From NCBI RefSeq assembly GCF_014654895.1, contig NZ_BNBE01000005.1, forward strand, positions 121,356 to 185,355: a stretch of DNA of 64,000 nt, read 5' to 3'. Positions 9,394-16,862 of the stretch are shown here, in pieces; the stretch's first letter is position 1, and each line of letters begins with the position of its first letter. The position numbers and the translations under genes were made by a program. The stretch is from Streptomyces filamentosus. GTDB lineage: Bacteria > Actinomycetota > Actinomycetes > Streptomycetales > Streptomycetaceae. The notes under the pieces are model-generated. The model was given only the letters and a program-made list of their open reading frames with translations, was not told where the DNA came from and did no database searches.

Positions 9394-10302
9394 ATGAGCA
9401 CCCGCAGCGAGGCCGTCACCGGCGCCCCGGCCGGCGGGCCCGGCCCGCGCGGCCGGTCCGCACCCGCCGACCCCGCCCCGCCGCCCGTCGGCGGCGTCCT
9501 GTGGAGCGTCGCCGGGGACGTCCGCGCGCTCCTCATGCTCCCCGCCGCCCTCACCATGCAGGTCGCCCACCCCGCGATCGGCGCGGGCGTCGACGAGCAC
9601 TCCGTCTTCCGCACCGACCCCTGGGGCCGGGGCGAGCGCTCGCTGCGCTCCCTCCAGCTGTGGGTGTACGGCGGCGAGGCGGCCGCCGCCGAGGGGCGCA
9701 GGCTGCGCGCGCTGCACCGGGACATCCAGGGCGCCGACGCCCACGGGCGCCGCTACCACGCGCTGACGCCCGCCTACTACTCCTGGGTGCACGCCACCGG
9801 CTACCCCGTCTACCGGCACGGCCTCGCCCTGCTCCACCGGCCCCTCACCGCGGCCCAGGACCGCCGGCTCTACGCGGAGTGGCTCCAGGTCGGCCGGATC
9901 CTCGGCATCCACGACCGCGACATGCCGCAGACCGCCGAGGAGTTCTGGCCCTACTACCGCCGGGTCCTCGCCGAGGAGCTGGAGGCCACCGCCGTCGTCC
10001 GCGAGCTCATCGACCCGGACGCCCCCGTGCCCGCCCCCGACCGGGGCCCGCTGCTCCTGCGGCTCGCGCTGCGCCCCCTGTGGCCGCTGCTCCGCCGCCC
10101 CTTCCAGCGGGTCCGCGCCTTCCTCACCGTGGGCCTGATGCCGCCGGACGCCCGCGCCGCCATCGGCCTGGAGTGGACGCCGGAGCAGGAGCGCCGGCTG
10201 CGCCGCCTGGCCCGGGTCGTCCGCGCCGTCGTCCCCGCCCTGCCCGAGCGGCTGCGCTACCTCCCGCTCGCCCGGCGCGCCCGGGAGGCCGCCCGTCGCT
10301 GA
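9394..10302 (+). CDS. oxygenase MpaB family protein (DUF2236)
   Basis: A 302-aa protein with MpaB/latex-clearing-protein-like features: MLPAALTMQVAHPAIGAGVDEHS with the conserved His, FRTDPWGRGERSLRS, the YSWVHATG segment, and the helical C-terminal part with RAFLTVGLMPPDARAAIGLEW. Members of this family can bind heme b and include fungal MpaB and rubber oxygenase, but most bacterial members have unknown substrates. The first 30 residues are Pro/Gly-rich and probably disordered. The stop codon lies in the loop of a very strong hairpin shared with the convergent peptidase gene. Confidence 0.85.
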   Translation: MSTRSEAVTGAPAGGPGPRGRSAPADPAPPPVGGVLWSVAGDVRALLMLPAALTMQVAHPAIGAGVDEHSVFRTDPWGRGERSLRSLQLWVYGGEAAAAEGRRLRALHRDIQGADAHGRRYHALTPAYYSWVHATGYPVYRHGLALLHRPLTAAQDRRLYAEWLQVGRILGIHDRDMPQTAEEFWPYYRRVLAEELEATAVVRELIDPDAPVPAPDRGPLLLRLALRPLWPLLRRPFQRVRAFLTVGLMPPDARAAIGLEWTPEQERRLRRLARVVRAVVPALPERLRYLPLARRAREAARR

Positions 10303-10318
10303 CGGGCGGCCTCCCGGG
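10280..10318. terminator. bidirectional hairpin overlapping the mpaB-like stop codon
   Basis: A perfect 18-bp stem (10280-10297 with 10301-10318) around the three-base loop GCT. The TGA of the upstream gene (10300-10302) begins in the loop, so the left arm encodes its last residues. It lies eight bases from the stop of the convergent M1 peptidase gene and can end both transcripts. Confidence 0.7.
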
Positions 10319-10326
10319 GCGGTGCC

Positions 10327-11880
10327 TCAGTGGTCCCCGTGCTCGTGGACCGTGTTCGTCGCCGCGATCTTCTTCCAGGACTTCGGCTGGACCGGCTTGC
10401 CCGCCGAAGCCGCCGTCCGCCCGGCGGAAGCGGGCGCGGAAGCCGCGGCGGAAGCCGGCGCGGAGGCGGCGGAGGCGGCCGGCGAGGGTCCGGCGGCCGG
10501 CTTCGACGGCTCGTACAGCCAGGTGTCGAAGAGCGCGGCCAGCGGCTTGCCGGAGACCTGCTCCGCGTACCGGACGAAGTCCGCGACCCGGGCGTTGCCG
10601 TGCGCGAACCGCTGCGGCCAGCCCTTCAGGATCGCGAAGAAGTCCTCGTCGCCGATCTCGTTCCGCAGCGCCTGGAGCGCCAGCGCGCCCCGGTCGTACA
10701 CGGCGATGTGGAACTGGTTGTCCGGACCCGGGTCGCCCGGCCGCACCGTCCAGAACGGGTCCTCGGCCGTCCGCGTCGCGTAGACGTAGTCCGCCAGCTC
10801 CTGGGCCGTGCCCTCGCCCTCCTTCTCCGACCACAGCCACTGGCTGTAGCGGGCGAAGCCCTCGTTGACCCAGATGTCCTTCCAGTCGCGCACCGACACG
10901 CTGTCGCCGTACCACTGGTGGGCCAGCTCGTGCACGACCACCGACACGTTCGCGCCGTTCGCGAACTGGCGCGGGCTGTAGAACGGCCTGGTCTGCGTCT
11001 CCAGGGCGTACCCGCTGGTCACGTTGGGCACGTAGCCGCCGAGCGCGTTGAACGGGTACGGGCCGAAGACCCCCTCCAGCCACTCGGCGACCTCGGCGGT
11101 CCGCTCGATCGAGGCCCGGGCCGCGCCCGCGTTGTCGCCGAGGTCCTTGCTGTAGGCGTTGAGGACAGGCAGCCCGTTCGCGGTCGTGTCCGTCGTGATG
11201 TCGAACTTCCCGACCGCGAGCGTGGCCAGATACGTCGCCTGCGGCTTGTTGGAACGCCAGTTGAAGCGGGTCCAGCCGAGCCGCGAGGACTGCGACTGGA
11301 GCACGCCGTTGCTGATCGCCTGGGTGCCGTCCGGCACCGACACCGACACGTCGAAGGTGGCCTTGTCGCGCGGGTGGTCGTTGGACGGGAACCACCAGGC
11401 CGCCGAGTCCGGCTCCTGCGCGGCGACGCCGCCGTCCGGGGTGCGGTGCCAGGCCGACCAGCCGTCGACCTTGAACCCGGACGGCTTGCCCGCGTAGCGC
11501 ACGACCACCGTGACCTGCTTGTTCCTCGGCAGCGGCACGGCCGGGACGATCTCCAGCTCGTGCTCCCCGGTGGCGGTGAACCTCGCGAGCCGGCCGTCGA
11601 CCCGCACCTCGCTCGCCTTCAGCCCCAGGTCCAGGTTGAAGCGGGAGAGGTTCTGCGTGGTCGTCGCCAGGATCGTCGCCGTGCCCTCCAGGAGGTCGGT
11701 GGCCGGCTGGTACTTCAGGCGCAGGTCGTAGTGCGAGACGTCGTAGCCGCCGTTGCCGCTGGCGGGGTAGTAGGAGTCGCCGATGCCCGGCGCGCCCGGG
11801 ACGTAGTCGGCCGCCGATGCCGGGATCGCCAGCAGGAGGGAGGCGGCGAGGGCGCTCGGAACGATGATTCTGCGGTGCAC
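10327..11880 (-). CDS. secreted M1-family zinc metallopeptidase
   Basis: A 517-aa protein with an N-terminal signal peptide (VHRRIIVPSALAASLLLAI, cleaved near ASAADY). The gluzincin site HELAHQW is near residue 315, with the second zinc ligand in NEGFARYSQW further on; the M1 tyrosine region is also present. The C-terminal tail is Ala/Ser/Pro-rich and low complexity. The GTG at 11880 is chosen because GGGGAG lies five bases upstream; an in-frame ATG at 11898 would put that site inside the gene. It probably acts as an extracellular aminopeptidase. Confidence 0.92.
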   Translation of the reverse strand: MHRRIIVPSALAASLLLAIPASAADYVPGAPGIGDSYYPASGNGGYDVSHYDLRLKYQPATDLLEGTATILATTTQNLSRFNLDLGLKASEVRVDGRLARFTATGEHELEIVPAVPLPRNKQVTVVVRYAGKPSGFKVDGWSAWHRTPDGGVAAQEPDSAAWWFPSNDHPRDKATFDVSVSVPDGTQAISNGVLQSQSSRLGWTRFNWRSNKPQATYLATLAVGKFDITTDTTANGLPVLNAYSKDLGDNAGAARASIERTAEVAEWLEGVFGPYPFNALGGYVPNVTSGYALETQTRPFYSPRQFANGANVSVVVHELAHQWYGDSVSVRDWKDIWVNEGFARYSQWLWSEKEGEGTAQELADYVYATRTAEDPFWTVRPGDPGPDNQFHIAVYDRGALALQALRNEIGDEDFFAILKGWPQRFAHGNARVADFVRYAEQVSGKPLAALFDTWLYEPSKPAAGPSPAASAASAPASAAASAPASAGRTAASAGKPVQPKSWKKIAATNTVHEHGDH

Positions 11881-12084
11881 GGGTGCTCCCCAAGTCATAA
11901 GAAACGTAAGACGCGTGGGTGGGCGTCGGTCCTTAGTTCGGACTCTATGAACCACGCGACGCAGGGTCACGTAAAGGGCGCGTCCCGTCACACGATCGCC
12001 ATTCGGCCGACACGAAGCACCGGTTCACCCGATTCCCGTACGCGGTCTTCCGTCCCGGCGGGGACGGCGAGTACGTTCCGCCCC

Positions 12085-13395
12085 ATGCCGATGCGATCGC
12101 GTGCCACGCGCCGCGCCCTGGCCCTCGCCGCCGGGACCGCCGTGCTCGGACTGCCCCTCGTGACCTTCCCGGCGAAGGCGGCCGCCCCCGCCGAGCGGCC
12201 CGCCCCGCCCCGGACCGGCTTCGAGACGAGCGGCGGCGCCCGCTGGACCACCGGGGCGGAGGAGCGGGACTTCCTCGCCGCCGTCGACCGGGGCAGCGAC
12301 CGGGTCGCGGTCACCGTCATCGGCACCAGCGAGCAGGGCAGGCCGCTGCGGCTCGCCGCCCTCGGCGCCCCGCACGGCGCCGTCACCCTCCTGCTCGTGT
12401 GCAGCCAGCACGGCGACGAACCCGCCGGCCGGGAGGCGTGCCTCACCGCCGTCCGCGACCTCGCCCTCACCCGCGACCCCGCGACCCTGCGCCTCCTCGC
12501 CCGCACCACCGTCCTCGTCGTGCCCGACGCCAACCCCGACGGCCGCGAGGCCGGCACCCGGGGCAACGCCGCCGGCATCGACGTCAACCGCGACCACCTC
12601 GCCCTGCGCACCCCCGAGGCCCGCGCCCTCGCCGCCGTGCTCCGCGACCGCAGGCCCGACCTCGTCCACGACCTCCACGAGTACGAGGCCACCCCCGAGT
12701 ACTACGACAAGGACCTGCTCGCCCTCTGGCCGCGCAGCCTCGACACCGACCCCCGCGTCCACGCCGAGTCCCTCGCCCTCACGGAGGAGTACGTCCGCCC
12801 CGGCGCCGGCCTCGCCGGGTACACCCACGGCGTCTACGGCATCTGGACCGACCCCCTCACCGGCCGGCCGGTGAAGCAGGTCGCGGGCGACGGCCAGGAG
12901 CGCATCCTGCGCAACACGGCCGGCATCAAGCACATGGCCGCCCTCCTCGCCGAGACCCGGGCCGACCCGCTCGGCGAGGCCGAGGAGCGCGACCCCGCCC
13001 TCGGCCCCCTGCGCCGGGTCGCCACCCACCGCACCGTCCTGCGCTCGGTCCTCGCGTACGTCTCCGAGCGCGGCGGCCCGCTCGCCGCCGCCACCTCCGC
13101 CGCCCGGCTCACCGGCCTCGCCGACAGCGGCCCCGTCCACCTCGGCGGCGCCGACAACGACCCGCCGGAGCCCGCCGAGGTCATCGCCGACCCGCCCTGC
13201 GGCTACCGCCTCGACGCCGCCCGCCACGCGGAGGTCGCCGACGAACTGGCCCTGCACGGCGTGACGGTGCGGCCGGAGCCGGACGGCGGCGCCCTCGTGC
13301 CGCTGCGCCAGCCGCTGCGGCTCCTCGTCCCCCTGCTGCTCGACGGGCGCGCGGCCCACCCCCTGGTCGATGGGCGTCCTGTGGAGAAGTGCTGA
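12085..13395 (+). CDS. secreted M14-family zinc carboxypeptidase-like protein
   Basis: A 436-aa protein with a possible Tat-type signal (SRATRRALALAAGTAVLGL). M14 signatures follow: VCSQHGDEPAGREA (the His-x-x-Glu zinc pair), PDANPDGREAGTRGN, GIDVNRDHLAL and the third zinc ligand in DLVHDLHEY. It should remove C-terminal residues from peptides or peptidoglycan stem peptides outside the cell. There is no clear Shine-Dalgarno sequence; TACGTT (12072-12077) sits seven bases before the ATG, suggesting a leaderless mRNA. It is divergent from the M1 peptidase gene with 204 bases between them. Confidence 0.9.
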   Translation: MPMRSRATRRALALAAGTAVLGLPLVTFPAKAAAPAERPAPPRTGFETSGGARWTTGAEERDFLAAVDRGSDRVAVTVIGTSEQGRPLRLAALGAPHGAVTLLLVCSQHGDEPAGREACLTAVRDLALTRDPATLRLLARTTVLVVPDANPDGREAGTRGNAAGIDVNRDHLALRTPEARALAAVLRDRRPDLVHDLHEYEATPEYYDKDLLALWPRSLDTDPRVHAESLALTEEYVRPGAGLAGYTHGVYGIWTDPLTGRPVKQVAGDGQERILRNTAGIKHMAALLAETRADPLGEAEERDPALGPLRRVATHRTVLRSVLAYVSERGGPLAAATSAARLTGLADSGPVHLGGADNDPPEPAEVIADPPCGYRLDAARHAEVADELALHGVTVRPEPDGGALVPLRQPLRLLVPLLLDGRAAHPLVDGRPVEKC

Positions 13396-13511
13396 CGATC
13401 GGGTGCGCACGGCGGGTCACGTCCGGCCGGTCCCTTCGGGACACGTAAAGTTACCGACCGGTACTGACCATGCCTCACCAGGGGCGCCACGCCCCCGACT
13501 TGGAGAAACCC

Positions 13512-13817
13512 ATGCACCACGCGACGCCCGCGCGCCGCATCCTGCCCGCCCTGCTCGCCACGACGCTGCTGGCCGGGGGCCTGCTGCTCGGGCAGACCGC
13601 CGCCGCCCCGGCCGCCGAGGCGGCCGTCAGCGGCACCTGCCACCCGGAGCAGCTGCGGCGCCAGGCCCACGCCGAGCGCAGCCGCGCCGCCCAGCTCAAG
13701 CGCCTCGGCGCCCGCGAGGAGGCCCGCCGCGCCGCCGCCCGCGCCGACGCCCTGGACCGCCGCGCCCGGCAGTGCGAGCGCGCCGACGAGATCGTGAGCC
13801 CCCCGTTCGGGAGGTGA
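13512..13817 (+). CDS. small secreted hypothetical protein
   Basis: A 101-aa protein with a signal peptide (RRILPALLATTLLAGGLLL, cleavage near AAEAAVSG). The mature part is about 65 residues, mostly one Arg/Ala-rich helix bracketed by two cysteines (GTCHPEQ and RQCERAD) that could form a disulfide. The start is supported by GGAGA six bases upstream of the ATG. I do not recognise a family. Confidence 0.7.
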   Translation: MHHATPARRILPALLATTLLAGGLLLGQTAAAPAAEAAVSGTCHPEQLRRQAHAERSRAAQLKRLGAREEARRAAARADALDRRARQCERADEIVSPPFGR

Positions 13818-13821
13818 GCGA

Positions 13822-13861
13822 CCGCCGGGGCGGGACCGGACACCCGGCCCCGCCCCGGCGG
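13822..13861 (+). terminator. GC-rich hairpin
   Basis: A 13-bp perfect stem (13822-13834 with 13849-13861) directly after the small secreted protein gene. It precedes the -10-like TAGGAT (13875-13880) of the ABC-F gene. Confidence 0.6.
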
Positions 13862-13890
13862 CCCCGCGCCCACGTAGGATGCGTGGTCTG

Positions 13891-15528
13891 ATGACTGCCA
13901 CACTCGTCGCCAAGGACCTCGCCGCCGGCCACGGCGAACGCACCCTCTTCGCCGGCCTCGACCTCGTCGTCGCCCCCGGCGACGTCATCGGCCTCGTCGG
14001 CGTCAACGGCGCCGGCAAGTCGAGCCTGCTGCGGCTCCTCGCCGGACTCGACGCCCCCGAGGAGGGCGAGGTCCGCCTCTCGCCGCCGACCGCGACCGTG
14101 GGCCACCTCCCGCAGGAGCCCGAGCGGCGCCCGGAGGAGACCGTCCGCGACTTCCTGGCCCGCCGCACCGGCGTCGCCGCCGCCCAGGCCGCCATGGACG
14201 AGGCCACCCAGGGCCTCGTCGACGGCACCCCCGGCGCCGACGACGCGTACGCCACCACCCTGGAGCGCTGGCTCGACCTCGGCGGCGCCGACCTCGACGA
14301 GCGCGCCGAGGAGGTCGCCGCCTCCCTCGGCCTCACCGTCGGCCTCGACCAGCCGATGACCGGCCTCTCCGGCGGCCAGGCCGCCCGCGCCGGCCTCGCC
14401 TCCCTCCTCCTCTCCCGCTACGACGTCTTCCTCCTCGACGAGCCGACGAACGACCTCGACCTCGACGGCCTGGAGCGCCTCGAAGCCTTCGTGAAGGGCC
14501 TGCGGGCCGGCACCGTCGTCGTCAGCCACGACCGCGAGTTCCTCACCCGCACCGTCACCAAGGTCCTCGAACTCGACCTCGCCCAGCAGCAGATCACCCT
14601 CTACGGCGGCGGCTACGACGCCTACCTGGAGGAGCGGGCCACCGCCCGCCGGCACGCCCGCGAGGAGTACGAGGAGTACGCCGACAAGAAGTCCGCCCTG
14701 GAGAGCCGCGCGCTCATGCAGCGCAACTGGATGGACAAGGGCGTCCGCAACGCCCGCCGCAAGGCCACCGACAACGACAAGATCGGCCGCAAGCTGCGCG
14801 GCGAGTCCAGCGAGAAGCAGGCCGCCAAGGCCCGCCAGACCCAGCGCATGATCGAGCGCCTGGACGTCGTCGACGAGCCCCGCAAGGAGTGGGAGCTGCG
14901 GATGGAGATCGCCGCCGCCCCCCGCTCCGGCTCCGTCGTCGCCACCCTCCGCGACGCCGAGGTCCGCCGCGGCGACTTCTCCTTCGGCCCCGTCACCCTC
15001 CAGATCGACTGGGCCGACCGGGTCGCCGTCACCGGAGCCAACGGCGCCGGCAAGTCCACCCTGCTCGCCGCCCTCCTCGGCCGCCTCCCGCTCGACTCCG
15101 GCCACGCCGCCCTCGGACCCGGCGTCGTCGTCGGCGAGGTCGACCAGGCCCGCAAGCTCTTCCACGGCACCGAGACGCTCCTCGACGCCTTCTGCGCCGC
15201 CGTCCCCGACACCGAACCGGCCGACGTGCGGACCCTGCTCGCCAAGTTCGGCCTCAAGGCCGACCACGTGCTGCGCCCCGCCACCACCCTCTCCCCGGGC
15301 GAGCGGACCCGCGCCGCCCTCGCCCTCCTCCAGGGCCGCGGCGTCAACCTCCTCGTCCTCGACGAGCCGACCAACCACCTCGACCTGCCCGCCATCGAAC
15401 AGCTGGAGTCCGCCCTCGACACCTACGAGGGCACCCTCCTCCTGGTCACCCACGACCGCCGCATGCTCGACGCGGTCCGCGTGAACCGCAGGATCGAGGT
15501 CGCGGACGGCAAGGCGACCGAGCTCTGA
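13891..15528 (+). CDS. ABC-F family ATP-binding protein
   Basis: A 545-aa soluble protein with two ABC domains. The first has Walker A GVNGAGKSS near residues 37-45, signature LSGGQAARAGLA and Walker B VFLLDEPTNDLD. The second has GANGAGKST, signature LSPGERTRAALA and NLLVLDEPTNHLD. A charged linker (about residues 245-320) lies between them and no membrane segment is present. ABC-F proteins act on ribosomes, either as translation factors (EttA-like) or in antibiotic resistance. Which applies here is unclear. Its stop overlaps the ATG of the next gene. Confidence 0.93.
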   Translation: MTATLVAKDLAAGHGERTLFAGLDLVVAPGDVIGLVGVNGAGKSSLLRLLAGLDAPEEGEVRLSPPTATVGHLPQEPERRPEETVRDFLARRTGVAAAQAAMDEATQGLVDGTPGADDAYATTLERWLDLGGADLDERAEEVAASLGLTVGLDQPMTGLSGGQAARAGLASLLLSRYDVFLLDEPTNDLDLDGLERLEAFVKGLRAGTVVVSHDREFLTRTVTKVLELDLAQQQITLYGGGYDAYLEERATARRHAREEYEEYADKKSALESRALMQRNWMDKGVRNARRKATDNDKIGRKLRGESSEKQAAKARQTQRMIERLDVVDEPRKEWELRMEIAAAPRSGSVVATLRDAEVRRGDFSFGPVTLQIDWADRVAVTGANGAGKSTLLAALLGRLPLDSGHAALGPGVVVGEVDQARKLFHGTETLLDAFCAAVPDTEPADVRTLLAKFGLKADHVLRPATTLSPGERTRAALALLQGRGVNLLVLDEPTNHLDLPAIEQLESALDTYEGTLLLVTHDRRMLDAVRVNRRIEVADGKATEL

Positions 15529-16259
15529 TGACGGTCTCCTTCGGCTGGGGCCCCGCCGAGGCGCGGGCCCTGGCCCCCGCCGCGGCCTGCCTGGTCGTCG
15601 TCGACGTGCTCTCCTTCACCACCGCCGTCGGCGTCGCCGTCGAGCGCGGCACCGCCGTCCTCCCCTACCGCCGGCGGGACGCCACGGCCGCCGCGTACGC
15701 CCGGGAGCACGACGCCGCCCTCGCGGTCGGCCGCCGCCGGGTCACGGCCGCGCACCCCTGGTCGCTCTCCCCGGCGGCGCTCCGCACCGCCCCCGCCCCG
15801 CCCCGGCTGGTCCTGCCCTCCCCGAACGGCTCCACCATCGCCGCCGAGGCCGGCGGCGCGACCGTCGTCGCCGCCTCGCTCCGCAACCGCACCGCCGTCG
15901 CCCAGTGGCTCCTCCGGCAGGGGTACGGCTCCGAGGCGCGCCCCCTCGCCGTGATCGCCTCCGGCGAGCGGTGGCCGGACGGCTCGCTGCGCCCCGCCCT
16001 GGAGGACCACCTGGGGGCCGGCGCGGTCCTCGACGCCCTGCGCGCCCTCGCGCCCGGGCTCCACCCGACCCCCGAGGCGACCGCGGCGGCCACGCTGTGG
16101 GCGGCGACGGACGACCCGGCCGCCGCCTTGCACGGCTGCGCCTCGGGCCGTGAACTGTACGAGTACGGCTATCCGCAGGACGTGGAGGTGGCCGCCGAGA
16201 CCGACGCGTCGACCGCCGTCCCCGTCCTCACGGACGGCGCATTTACGGAGGCACCATGA
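15528..16259 (+). CDS. 2-phosphosulfolactate phosphatase family (ComB-like) protein
   Basis: A 243-aa protein. CLVVVDVLSFTTAVGVAVERG and LVLPSPNGSTIAAEA are ComB-family signatures with the conserved Asp and the SPNGS loop; IASGERW and ALEDHLGAGAVL follow. ComB removes phosphate from 2-phosphosulfolactate in coenzyme M synthesis in archaea. Streptomyces does not use that cofactor, so the true substrate is unknown. It overlaps both neighbours by one and four bases, so it is coupled to the ABC-F gene and to the small HEAT-like gene. Confidence 0.85.
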   Translation: MTVSFGWGPAEARALAPAAACLVVVDVLSFTTAVGVAVERGTAVLPYRRRDATAAAYAREHDAALAVGRRRVTAAHPWSLSPAALRTAPAPPRLVLPSPNGSTIAAEAGGATVVAASLRNRTAVAQWLLRQGYGSEARPLAVIASGERWPDGSLRPALEDHLGAGAVLDALRALAPGLHPTPEATAAATLWAATDDPAAALHGCASGRELYEYGYPQDVEVAAETDASTAVPVLTDGAFTEAP

Positions 16260-16660
16260 CCGACGACAGCGTGACCCGGCTCCTCGCGATGCTGGACGAC
16301 CTCGACGCGGACGTCGACGCCACGATCGACCTCGCCGACGAGATCGCCGCCGGCGGCGACCGGGCGCTGCTGCCCCGCCTGGAGTCCGAACTGGCCGGGG
16401 CCGTCGCCGAGCGCAACGGCTACGCCCGCGAACTCCTCGGCGGCGTCGTCGCCGCCCTCGGCGGAGCGGAGACCCTCCCGGTCCTGGTCCGCGCCTCGGC
16501 GGTGGACCTCGGCGACGACCAGGACGGCCTGGCCGCGGAGATCGTCGACCTCGTGCAGGCCGACCCGAAGACCGCGGAGACCGTCCTGCGGCCGATGACC
16601 CGCGACGACGACCTGACCGTGGCCAACCGGGCCGACTGGGCACTCCGCTTCCTGCCGTGA
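16256..16660 (+). CDS. small alpha-helical repeat-like protein of unknown function
   Basis: A 134-aa acidic protein that looks fully helical, with a repeated pattern similar to HEAT-like repeats (LPRLESELAGAVAERNGYARELLGGVVAALGGAETLPVLV). No catalytic motif or signal is seen. The ATG overlaps the stop of the ComB-like gene, making it the last gene of a three-gene operon. A hairpin follows. The repeat assignment is by eye and tentative. Confidence 0.7.
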   Translation: MTDDSVTRLLAMLDDLDADVDATIDLADEIAAGGDRALLPRLESELAGAVAERNGYARELLGGVVAALGGAETLPVLVRASAVDLGDDQDGLAAEIVDLVQADPKTAETVLRPMTRDDDLTVANRADWALRFLP

Positions 16661-16687
16661 TCCCCGTCGGGGGCGTTCCGCCGGGGC

Positions 16688-16713
16688 GGCCCGCCCCTCG
16701 TCGTGGGCGGGCC
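16688..16713. terminator. hairpin between convergent genes
   Basis: A perfect 9-bp stem (16688-16696 with 16705-16713). It lies in the 202-base gap between the HEAT-like gene and the tex gene, which holds no convincing gene. Confidence 0.5.
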
Positions 16714-16862
16714 CTCCGCCAAGGCGGTGTCCACCCCGGGACCCGGCGCCCGCGCGGCTCCGCTGCTCCGTCGCGGGCGGGTGTCCCGCAAGGGGCGCAG
16801 CGGGTGGGCACGGCGGAACGGCGCCCTCGCGGGCGCCTCCGCTCCGCCGTGCCCCGCCGGGC

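Noticed and set aside
7581..9725. A 714-codon open frame on the minus strand
   Set aside because: It crosses three well-supported genes in other frames; its product is Gly/Ala/Arg low complexity, typical of GC-rich shadow frames.
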